In this document: piece after piece, positions 1 to 5,353 of the stretch
Layout of the letters: every line of letters begins with the position of its first letter
How positions within the stretch are numbered: position 1 is the stretch's first letter
Assembly: GCA_021793945.1 (NCBI GenBank)
Contig: JAJYRT010000052.1
Span: 4,273 to 11,153, forward strand
DNA from: Thermoplasmata archaeon
Lineage (GTDB): Archaea > Thermoplasmatota > Thermoplasmata > Thermoplasmatales > Thermoplasmataceae
DNA: 6,881 nucleotides
Direction: 5' to 3'
Program-made: the position numbers and the translations under genes
The notes under the pieces: model-generated
What the model was told of the DNA's origin: nothing
Database searches by the model: none
What the model saw: only the letters and a program-made list of their open reading frames with translations

Positions 1-2384
1 GAGAAATTTCCATTGAAGGAGGTGATGGTAGCGGTGTAGTTTCCCTCCGGCAGGGATATGTTCTGGCTTTCACCAAATCCCATGGAGGTCATGTTTCCAA
101 CCGAGACTGACCATACAGTGTAAGGGGGGAGACCGCTCTGCATGAATGTCACCACTGGGTTCTTTGTCATCTTTATTGCAACGGACTGGTTAAAGGTGAA
201 ATTATATGGCCGGCCGCCGTTTATTCCCGGGGAAAAGAATAGGTTGAAGGACGTGACTTCTCGCGTAGAGTTGAATGTGAGCGACACCGGGTATTTAGAA
301 TCGGATGGAATGGTCAAAAGCCTGGTCAGGGTATAATTGTAACCTCCGGAAGACATCATTCTGGCTTGAAGCAGGTAGGATGCCCCGTTGAGTCCAACGT
401 TTGACACGAAGAAAGACGCTTCAATTTCATTTCCCGATGAGCTGGCAGAAAAATTGCTGACCATGATCCTAATGCTTGGTTCCACAGATATTGGGAAAAG
501 CATGGAAAAATTCTTTCCCTCGAGTGTGTAATTGTTGCATTTGAGCATAACAGTGGCGATGTAGTTGCCGGGTTGTGTTGAAACTGGAATTGAGTAAGAT
601 CCGCGAAGGATCATGGGTGTTTCGGAACCAAGCATCATCTGGTGCGATCCGATCAGGTTTGTTGTCTCGGCAAACCCTCCAATATCAAGTGTGATGTTAC
701 CCAGTGATATCGTGCCGGTTGAAGCAATAGTCAAGTTCAATGTCGAATTCCCCACTGTTACCGACTTTGTGTCTAAGGAGAGGAAAAGATCCGGAAGGTC
801 CAGGTTGAATTTTTGTATCACGTTTGCCGCGATTGGAGCGGGGAACGGAGCAACTGAGAAATACGAAGTGATGCCAGCCATTTCCACTGAATAGTCCCCC
901 ACGTAGGTCAGATTATTTGATGAATTCAAAAGGGAGTTGGCAAGAGAGAAACCAAATCCTCCGTCCTGCAAGAATGGTAAGGAAAAACCAGACTCCCCGA
1001 TCATGATGGAAAGATCATGATTCCACAGGGCGGCAACTGCGGACAGTTGAGTTGAAATCATTGCGGGCATCACGGATGGAGTTCCGTTCATGAAGCGTCC
1101 ATTGGGTGTGATGAATTTCAGCTGTTCATAGGTGTAAAGCATAATGGCGGAGTGATTGGAAACCATGAATGGCGAATCAACGTATGTCCCATTGCTGTAT
1201 TCGCCGCTGACAAGATACGCTGTGGAATTGCCATTTAAGATTAGCATGTTCTTTTCGGGGTTAAGTATCCTTCCTGTCGTAAAAGTGTGCTGGAAGCCGA
1301 GAGGGATGGTGTCCCTGACAGACAGATATGTTGAGTTATAGAGTAGGATGTTGAACATCCCCATACCATACCTTGCTTCAGTATCATTGGATAAAAGTGT
1401 TATTTCAACGCTCTTGATTTCTATCCGTGTATTAGCATTAAGCCCGTACCATGCTGTAAAGCCGGAAGAGGAGTATGCGCTGGCCTGACTTACAGGAACC
1501 GGGACTTTAACAGGAATGGAAACAGATTCGAGAATACTGTCTCCGCCGGTACTTGGAAATGTGTAATTTTCAATAGTTGTCCCATTGGCCATGACGTTGA
1601 TGAAATCAAGGCCGCTGCTGTCGTTGCCGCTAAATGTCATGTTAACGATAATCGAATCGTCATACGCAGTGGGAGCAGTTACATTTCCATGCGTGAAAGT
1701 GATCTTGTTGTAACCGGCTTCTCCAAATGATCCGGAGTTCCCGGATGCCGGAGCGATCAGGTATCCGTTAACATAGGAACCGACAGCGGATCTGTGGTAA
1801 AGGCCGTCATAGGTTGTGTTGTATGAGTAGATGGTGCTGTTTACAGCCTTGATGCTAAGGCCCCTCGCAATGGAAGGGGTGGATGAATTTTGCGTGCCTA
1901 TGGTTGATGATAGAAATCGTGTGACGGAGTGGTCAATGTTCAGGGAACCGTGAAATCCGAAGCTAGAATTGCTTGTGAACAGGGAAGCGCCTCCGGTCAT
2001 AGATCCATTTCCAATATTCATGTTAAGGGTAATGTTGCCTGCGCCGTTTACGGTGGCAGTGCTAATGACTGAATTGTTGATCCATGCAGATCCATAATCA
2101 TCAATGTTCATGACTGATCCAGTTTCACCAACAAGAATCAGGTTTGTATCATTGACCACCAATTTCGAGCCAGGCATTACTGTAAGGTTCTGGAACAGGT
2201 AATAAGTGGTTCTCGTAACGCCATTTCCAATTGCAATCCGGCCGTTATCTGCAGGAGATGAATTAGGAGATCTTACCACGCCAACCTCTCCATGTTGGGT
2301 GACAGGGAAAAGACCGAATAGGAATACGACCAATACAAGACCAATGACAATAAGTAGTCTAATTGTAGTATATCGGGAACGCAT
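1..2384 (-). CDS. Large sequon-rich secreted or membrane-anchored surface protein, partial (C-terminus beyond left edge)
   Basis: One uninterrupted frame runs from an ATG at 2384 to the left edge (794 codons plus 2 bases), so the C-terminus is missing. Residues 1-7 are basic (MRSRYTT), followed by a hydrophobic stretch at about 8-28, which is a signal peptide or signal anchor. The rest is Ser/Thr/Asn/Gly-rich with about 35 N-x-S/T sequons and a single Cys, as expected of an exported, N-glycosylated archaeal envelope protein. Residues about 58-170 have short repetitive beta-strand patterns that suggest a beta-helix. Residues about 525-625 and 630-740 read like Ig-like beta-sandwich domains of the CARDB/NEW3 kind. 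From about 745 there is an FMQSGLPPYTVWSVSV segment, which resembles the GLP-x-G-T-x-W-x-V modules I know from Thermoplasmata surface proteins. The start is fixed by a TATA box 25 bp upstream, implying a leaderless mRNA. No catalytic motif was recognised, so it could be an adhesin, S-layer component or the non-catalytic part of an exoenzyme. The reading frame is certain; the role is only a class assignment. Confidence 0.88.
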   Translation of the reverse strand, partial: MRSRYTTIRLLIVIGLVLVVFLFGLFPVTQHGEVGVVRSPNSSPADNGRIAIGNGVTRTTYYLFQNLTVMPGSKLVVNDTNLILVGETGSVMNIDDYGSAWINNSVISTATVNGAGNITLNMNIGNGSMTGGASLFTSNSSFGFHGSLNIDHSVTRFLSSTIGTQNSSTPSIARGLSIKAVNSTIYSYNTTYDGLYHRSAVGSYVNGYLIAPASGNSGSFGEAGYNKITFTHGNVTAPTAYDDSIIVNMTFSGNDSSGLDFINVMANGTTIENYTFPSTGGDSILESVSIPVKVPVPVSQASAYSSSGFTAWYGLNANTRIEIKSVEITLLSNDTEARYGMGMFNILLYNSTYLSVRDTIPLGFQHTFTTGRILNPEKNMLILNGNSTAYLVSGEYSNGTYVDSPFMVSNHSAIMLYTYEQLKFITPNGRFMNGTPSVMPAMISTQLSAVAALWNHDLSIMIGESGFSLPFLQDGGFGFSLANSLLNSSNNLTYVGDYSVEMAGITSYFSVAPFPAPIAANVIQKFNLDLPDLFLSLDTKSVTVGNSTLNLTIASTGTISLGNITLDIGGFAETTNLIGSHQMMLGSETPMILRGSYSIPVSTQPGNYIATVMLKCNNYTLEGKNFSMLFPISVEPSIRIMVSNFSASSSGNEIEASFFVSNVGLNGASYLLQARMMSSGGYNYTLTRLLTIPSDSKYPVSLTFNSTREVTSFNLFFSPGINGGRPYNFTFNQSVAIKMTKNPVVTFMQSGLPPYTVWSVSVGNMTSMGFGESQNISLPEGNYTATITSFNGNF

Positions 2385-2405
2385 TCTTGGTCAAATAAAG
2401 ACCTG

Positions 2406-2414
2406 ATTTAAAGC
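2406..2414 (-). promoter_or_regulatory. TATA box of the surface-protein gene (leaderless promoter)
   Basis: On the minus strand the element reads GCTTTAAAT with an A-run just upstream that could serve as the BRE. Its centre is about 25 bp before the ATG at 2384, which puts the predicted transcription start on the start codon. No Shine-Dalgarno sequence precedes the ATG, which agrees with a leaderless message. Confidence 0.6.
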
Positions 2415-2445
2415 TTTTTTAACTATAAAACGGTAATTTGATGCC

Positions 2446-2487
2446 GCGCTAAGCGCAACATAATGAAATAATTGCATCTTTGCGCAA
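2446..2487. promoter_or_regulatory. Two GCGC-containing palindromes upstream of the surface-protein promoter
   Basis: GCGCT-A-AGCGC (2446-2456) and TTGCGCAA (2480-2487) are perfect short palindromes in the gap between the glycosyltransferase stop and the surface-protein promoter. On the minus strand both carry the hexamer TTGCGC, spaced 29 bp apart, close to three helical turns. They stand out in an otherwise AT-rich spacer. They could bind a regulator or form part of the 3' end of the upstream transcript. No known operator was recognised. Confidence 0.25.
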
Positions 2488-2493
2488 TCACAC

Positions 2494-3411
2494 TTACGTG
2501 TCAACATGAATGTAGGCATCCAGGGAGTCCTTGACCTGCTGCCATGTCTTGCTTTTCCTGGTCAGGTAAGAGAGCTCGCTTCTCGAGAGCCCAAGGGTTA
2601 TCCTGTCTTCAGGGCGATCGAACCTGAGATGATCCTTAAGGATGAGAGACTCGGCAAGGCTCTCCATGAAGACCAGGTAGTTGTTCCTGTCAAACCTGAC
2701 CGCTCGAACTGACGAGAACTTGGTTCCAACGAAGCATGCTGTGAAGAATATCCACAGGCCGACCCTGGTGAAAATCCCGCGATCCCTGTTAAACAGCATC
2801 ATATCCCCTATCCCATAATTGCATCCGATCATAAGGTCACGCATCGTGGTAAAATTTCTGGCAGTTCTCCTGATGATATTAGCAGAAAGATTGCGCTGTG
2901 ATCCAGCAACGCACTCATAGTCCTCAAGTTCACTGCGAGGATAGGCTATTATTCCGGACAGAACAGCAATCCTGCTGTAAAGGTCAACATCCTCGCCAGC
3001 CTCAAGTTCACGCCAACCTCCCGCCTCGTTGAGCAGCGACATTGGTATAACAGGCAGTTCTGTGAAAAGCATCTTCTTTTCCATCAGGTTAATGAATTTG
3101 AGTATGAGGTCTGCGTGGGAATAGTCATAAATGTAATCCAGATCAAAGAAAACCAGGAACTTTCCAGAGCATCTTGCAGAGACCTGTTTCTTGCAGGAAC
3201 CGGAATTACCGTGATCAAGCCTTGCTATAATGACCTGTGGAAATTTTTGCTTGATGGACTTAGCTATGCCTGCAAGCGCGTCTGGGTTTGGCTCGTAACC
3301 TATAACAATCTCGTATGGTACGGAAATTTCATCCCCAATCTCAAGCATCCTTGACAGCGAATGGGTATAATGACCTGGGTTTCCCTTTAACACTGTAGCA
3401 AAGGAAACCAT
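2494..3411 (-). CDS. GT-A fold family 2-like glycosyltransferase
   Basis: Predicted to transfer a sugar from a nucleotide-sugar donor at the cytoplasmic face of the membrane; donor and acceptor are unknown. Numbering is for the 305-residue form. Residues 2-8 (VSFATVL) are the first beta strand of a Rossmann-like GT-A fold. Residues 69-92 run from NSGSCKKQ to the acidic FFDLD, where D90/D92 form a DxD-like metal and nucleotide site. Residues 131-144 (GGWRELEAGEDVDL) match the family 2 acceptor-site region, with E139-D140 as the probable ED base motif. One hydrophobic stretch at about 217-232 may touch the membrane. Two starts are possible. I prefer the ATG at 3411, which has a GGAGG Shine-Dalgarno five bases upstream and fits a transcript starting near 3472. 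A TTG at 3480 would add 23 plausibly coding residues (328 total). It lies upstream of, and on the same strand as, the sequon-rich surface protein, so surface glycosylation is a reasonable inference. The family call is confident; the specificity is not known. Confidence 0.85.
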   Translation of the reverse strand: MVSFATVLKGNPGHYTHSLSRMLEIGDEISVPYEIVIGYEPNPDALAGIAKSIKQKFPQVIIARLDHGNSGSCKKQVSARCSGKFLVFFDLDYIYDYSHADLILKFINLMEKKMLFTELPVIPMSLLNEAGGWRELEAGEDVDLYSRIAVLSGIIAYPRSELEDYECVAGSQRNLSANIIRRTARNFTTMRDLMIGCNYGIGDMMLFNRDRGIFTRVGLWIFFTACFVGTKFSSVRAVRFDRNNYLVFMESLAESLILKDHLRFDRPEDRITLGLSRSELSYLTRKSKTWQQVKDSLDAYIHVDT

Positions 3412-3416
3412 GCGAT

Positions 3417-3421
3417 CCTCC
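3417..3421 (-). promoter_or_regulatory. Shine-Dalgarno site deciding the glycosyltransferase start
   Basis: GGAGG on the minus strand sits five bases before the ATG at 3411. It favours this internal ATG over the in-frame TTG at 3480. The motif also lies within codons of the longer frame (Pro-Glu-Asp), so a chance match is possible. Confidence 0.5.
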
Positions 3422-3492
3422 GGATCATGTTCCACAACCGGGACGATTCTCAGCGACCTTTCTCTCAGTTCTTCTGTCAATGTTATAGTATA

Positions 3493-3501
3493 TATATTTA
3501 A
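3493..3501 (-). promoter_or_regulatory. TATA box upstream of the glycosyltransferase gene
   Basis: The minus strand reads TTAAATATATATA in this stretch, the most AT-rich TATA-like element of the window. A start about 25 bp downstream would be near 3472, past the TTG at 3480, leaving a leader of about 60 nt before the ATG at 3411. A weaker TTTAA element at 3503-3508 could instead place the start on the TTG. Confidence 0.5.
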
Positions 3502-3519
3502 GTTAAATTCTTTTTTGTT

Positions 3520-3729
3520 TCAATCCCTGAACTTGATCATCTTCAACGTCGGCTCAAGGTCCCTCTTTATTATCTCCTCTATACCAACGCCCTCGTCCTG
3601 GGCCTGCCTGCAAAGTTTAACTGTAATCTCATGGTCAATAGTTCTTTGCTCGCCCGTCTTGGTGTAGATAATCATCTCACCTAAATCTTCGCAGTCTATC
3701 ACAGATGACAATGATATTTCACCATTCAA
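3520..3729 (-). CDS. Small hypothetical protein (69 residues)
   Basis: A frame of 69 codons starts at a TTG and ends in TGA, 108 bp upstream of the glycosyltransferase ATG and on the same strand. I do not recognise a family. The protein is soluble and charged: a beta-like first half (GEMIIYTKTGEQRTIDHEI) is followed by an amphipathic acidic and basic helix (QDEGVGIEEIIKRDLEPTLK), with Cys at residues 13 and 40. There is no membrane segment or signal peptide. A weak TATA-like element centred near 3754 is 25 bp upstream of the TTG, consistent with leaderless translation. An internal ATG at residue 19 (51-residue product) has a GGTGAG sequence too close to act as a normal ribosome site. Codon choice looks coding and nothing convincing runs opposite. 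The weak start keeps confidence moderate. Confidence 0.55.
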   Translation of the reverse strand: MNGEISLSSVIDCEDLGEMIIYTKTGEQRTIDHEITVKLCRQAQDEGVGIEEIIKRDLEPTLKMIKFRD

Positions 3730-3749
3730 ACTTTCTGTTCCGGAACTGG

Positions 3750-3759
3750 ATAAGTTATG
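3750..3759 (-). promoter_or_regulatory. Weak TATA-like element for the small 69-residue gene
   Basis: The minus strand reads CATAACTTAT, centred about 25 bp before the TTG at 3729. It is a poor match to the consensus, supported mainly by its spacing. A better TATA match lies further upstream at 3779-3788. Confidence 0.3.
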
Positions 3760-3778
3760 CTCATAGCATACCGGGAAC

Positions 3779-3788
3779 GCTTAAATTT
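3779..3788. promoter_or_regulatory. Near-palindromic TTAAATTT element between divergent genes
   Basis: GCTTAAATTT lies in the 104-bp gap between the divergent 69-residue and 167-residue genes. Its AAATTT core reads as a TATA box on either strand. On the plus strand it would start transcription near 3810, about 24 nt before the ATG at 3834. On the minus strand it would start near 3758, leaving a short leader before the TTG at 3729. Confidence 0.35.
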
Positions 3789-3817
3789 CGCTTTCACTTT
3801 CGTGCAGAGCGTCAATT

Positions 3818-3827
3818 GAATATATAT
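3818..3827 (+). promoter_or_regulatory. TATA-like element just upstream of the 167-residue gene
   Basis: GAATATATAT is a good TATA match but lies too close to the ATG at 3834 for that codon to be transcribed from it. It is about 23-26 bp before an in-frame GTG at 3846, which would then be a leaderless start. This conflict is the main reason the gene's start is uncertain. Confidence 0.35.
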
Positions 3828-3833
3828 GCTCTT

Positions 3834-4337
3834 ATGTATATTCCTGTGATCGAATTGAGTCTTGACATCGATAGCTTCATGGATGAACTGGATAGGCACA
3901 TCTCAACTACCGGTATACTGACATATCTGTCTGAAAGGGGAACTGAAACATGGGACGTCACCAGGAAGGGTGAGAAGCTGTTCCTTGGGACAAACAGTTC
4001 GCAGAATTCCCGTTTCAGGGCCATTCTCACGAGGACAATAAAGAACAGCCAGATAGTATCCGTGATACTCAGGTCCTTCACATCGGAAAAGGATCCCTTG
4101 AGTGGCTTCCCGGTGAAAGAACTCAGGGGATACCTGCTGTCGGTGGAGAACGATCATCTGAAATGGTATATGATAGATGCGGAAGACCTCATGGAATCCC
4201 ATAACACAGACTCTCTCTCCGGAGACAAGCTTGAGCCGGAACAGTCCGTGATATACTGCGGCCCAAACGACAGGTGTATTGACTCCGGTGGACGCGAAAT
4301 CCTCACAGTAACAATAGCATCATCCAGGACGAAATAG
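3834..4337 (+). CDS. Hypothetical soluble protein, about 167 residues
   Basis: I do not recognise a family. From the ATG at 3834 the product is 167 residues with no membrane segment or signal peptide. An N-terminal strand plus acidic helix (ELSLDIDSFMDELDRH) is followed by a basic, strand-rich middle (residues about 38-105, with many Arg and Lys) and an acidic C-terminal third. C142 and C148 form a C-x5-C pair in the segment YCGPNDRC, which could be a disulfide or a metal ligand pair. The ATG has no Shine-Dalgarno. A GTG at 3846 fits a leaderless start from the TATA at 3818-3827 and would give 163 residues. The frame is open upstream to 3705, but that part has poor composition, overlaps the divergent small gene and would precede both promoters. 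A T-rich tract about 40 bp after the stop is a likely terminator. The gene is probably real on length, codon quality and flanking signals; its function is unknown. Confidence 0.7.
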   Translation: MYIPVIELSLDIDSFMDELDRHISTTGILTYLSERGTETWDVTRKGEKLFLGTNSSQNSRFRAILTRTIKNSQIVSVILRSFTSEKDPLSGFPVKELRGYLLSVENDHLKWYMIDAEDLMESHNTDSLSGDKLEPEQSVIYCGPNDRCIDSGGREILTVTIASSRTK

Positions 4338-4377
4338 GAGTTTTGTGTGAACTGTCGCAGGAAGAATGCCAGCAAGA

Positions 4378-4397
4378 TTTATTGTTTTTCTTTTGTC
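4378..4397 (+). terminator. T-rich terminator candidate after the 167-residue gene
   Basis: A pyrimidine-rich tract with TTTAT, GTTTTTC and TTTTG blocks begins about 40 bp past the TAG at 4335-4337. Archaeal RNA polymerase terminates at oligo-T tracts in the non-template strand without needing a hairpin, so this is the likely 3' end. Confidence 0.5.
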
Positions 4398-4433
4398 CCA
4401 CACTATTGCCGGAACATGAGTTCCAGATGTGGC

Positions 4434-4478
4434 AAAAAGGTTGTGGGGGCACATGCCCATGACAGTTCGATATGTCAT
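4434..4478 (-). terminator. Hairpins plus T5 run downstream of the two-TM protein gene
   Basis: Two adjacent hairpins lie in the convergent gap. One has ATGACA/TGTCAT arms around an 8-nt loop (4459-4478). The other has GGGCA/TGCCC arms around a 2-nt loop (4447-4458). On the minus strand both are followed, after 8 nt, by a run of five T (4438-4434). This arrangement could stop transcription of the gene ending at 4513. It is 35-80 bp past the stop codon, and the stems are short, so confidence is modest. Confidence 0.35.
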
Positions 4479-4512
4479 TACGGTTACAGAGAAAAGAGCC
4501 TGAATGATGGAA

Positions 4513-5052
4513 CTATGGGGTTTCCGGAGGCTTCCAAATTAGGCCATCAACAAGATAGATTGAACCGATGATCAGGAAGGCAAGAAATGACAGTATTGCC
4601 AATATCATGAAATACGGATACAATGAGTACGGAAGACTCGTGTTTATCATTGAATATTGTGTCGCGGGGTATGCGTTAGATATTATTACCAGGCTGTATG
4701 ATCCAGATAGATGTGCAAACATATAGCCATTGGAGACTGAATAGAAAACTCCACCCATCTCGATTTCTGATGCCGTTACTGGTGGAACGGAGTATATCTT
4801 CACATTGGAAGCGTTAATCAATGGTAGATCTGCAGTTGGAATAAGATGTGAAGAGGAGAGATTGTTTGAAAAAACCTCAAGTATTTTTGAACCTGTCATG
4901 GATAAAGAGTTTGAGGAATAGATGCCTGCTTTAAGTTCGTGAAAATTGTGTCCAAGATCATATGAGACATAGCCATTAACCATGATGACTGCAATAATTG
5001 CAAGACCGGCCACTAGCAAAATTGTGCCTCGTTTTACACGGGCTTTGTTCAT
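4513..5052 (-). CDS. Two-TM membrane protein with an exported central domain, function unknown
   Basis: This 179-residue product has a basic N-terminus (MNKARVKRG), a hydrophobic segment at about 10-26, a roughly 115-residue polar domain, a second hydrophobic segment at about 146-168 and a short tail. The positive-inside rule puts both ends in the cytoplasm and the middle domain outside. The middle carries three sequons (N64, N80, N137), no Cys and several Ser/Tyr-rich strands. I do not recognise a family. The ATG at 5052 is fixed by a TATA box 25 bp upstream and the absence of a ribosome site, so the mRNA is probably leaderless. It is divergent from the ABC exporter genes across a 301-bp gap, so co-regulation or a role as an exporter accessory is possible. 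Nothing in its sequence demonstrates this link. Confidence 0.75.
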   Translation of the reverse strand: MNKARVKRGTILLVAGLAIIAVIMVNGYVSYDLGHNFHELKAGIYSSNSLSMTGSKILEVFSNNLSSSHLIPTADLPLINASNVKIYSVPPVTASEIEMGGVFYSVSNGYMFAHLSGSYSLVIISNAYPATQYSMINTSLPYSLYPYFMILAILSFLAFLIIGSIYLVDGLIWKPPETP

Positions 5053-5072
5053 TCTTTCTCATCTGAATTTCT

Positions 5073-5081
5073 CATATAAGC
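5073..5081 (-). promoter_or_regulatory. TATA box of the two-TM protein gene (leaderless promoter)
   Basis: The minus strand reads GCTTATATG, centred about 25 bp before the ATG at 5052, placing the transcription start at the start codon. Confidence 0.55.
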
Positions 5082-5094
5082 TTTCCACAAAGCT
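5079..5094. repeat. Inverted repeat overlapping the promoter of the two-TM gene
   Basis: AGCTTT and AAAGCT arms (6 bp, perfect) flank a 4-bp spacer. The repeat covers the upstream edge of the TATA box, where TFB would bind, so a protein bound here could block or aid the promoter. It may also be chance in AT-rich DNA. Confidence 0.3.
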
Positions 5095-5138
5095 CTCGAC
5101 CGTTAAAACATGGATGGCAATTCCTCCTCGGTAAGGCG

Positions 5139-5246
5139 ATGAGAAGATTGTACAAAATCCAAATCTTTGGGTCACTAAACTACATTTCAAAAACGGGCAA
5201 AACTACAATCATGATTCTAGGCGGAAGGTTCATCTTTTTCATTTAG
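5139..5246 (+). CDS. Doubtful 35-codon reading frame in the divergent gap
   Basis: This frame runs from an ATG to TAG in the 301-bp gap between the two-TM gene and the ABC operon. The predicted peptide is basic, with a strand-like segment (IQIFGSLNYISKTGKTT) and a hydrophobic end (GGRFIFFI). A GTAAGG sequence lies just before the ATG and could act as a weak ribosome site. The start also overlaps, as ATGA, the stop of a 10-codon frame that begins at 5110. The same frame stays open back to 5067 without a start codon, so this could be a fragment of a decayed gene. No family was recognised. The rest of the gap holds only promoter elements and AT-rich DNA. Confidence 0.2.
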   Translation: MRRLYKIQIFGSLNYISKTGKTTIMILGGRFIFFI

Positions 5247-5321
5247 AAAGCAATAAGCCTGCCCCGCTGCACCATCTCTGATAGGTCATTCTTATTATAA
5301 CAGTATTTAAAACATGTCGCT

Positions 5322-5330
5322 AAGTTAAAT
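5322..5330 (+). promoter_or_regulatory. TATA box of the ABC exporter operon (leaderless promoter)
   Basis: AAGTTAAAT is centred about 27 bp before the ATG at 5354, so transcription should begin at or next to the start codon. A second TATA-like element, TATTTAAAAC, lies at 5304-5313 and could give a start near 5334 with a leader of about 20 nt. No clear ribosome site precedes the ATG. Confidence 0.55.
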
Positions 5331-5353
5331 AGGGAAAAAGCAATGACCCCTCC

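Noticed and set aside
142..2406. Several plus-strand reading frames of 60-95 codons (142-336, 613-894, 1156-1341, 2206-2406)
   Set aside because: All lie opposite the long uninterrupted minus-strand surface-protein frame and have no promoter, ribosome site or protein-like composition.
2506..3667. Plus-strand frames opposite the glycosyltransferase and the 69-residue gene
   Set aside because: Antisense shadows of a gene with clear family motifs; compositions are unlike proteins and no start signals are present.
3705..3833. 43-residue N-terminal extension of the 167-residue protein
   Set aside because: It would overlap the divergent small gene, precede the TATA elements, and is rich in Phe, His and Arg unlike the remainder.
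3812..4375. Three minus-strand frames opposite the 167-residue gene
   Set aside because: Mutually overlapping in different frames, without promoters. The plus-strand frame has better codon choice and fits the flanking TATA and T-rich signals, though this call is less secure than for genes with known families.
4459..4478. TTCGA-containing loop resembling a tRNA T-arm
   Set aside because: The loop size and closing pair do not fit a T-arm, and no acceptor, D or anticodon arms are found around it.
4347..4571. 74-codon plus-strand frame in the convergent gap
   Set aside because: Cys- and His-rich odd composition, crosses the T-rich terminator tract and hairpins, and runs into the opposing two-TM gene.
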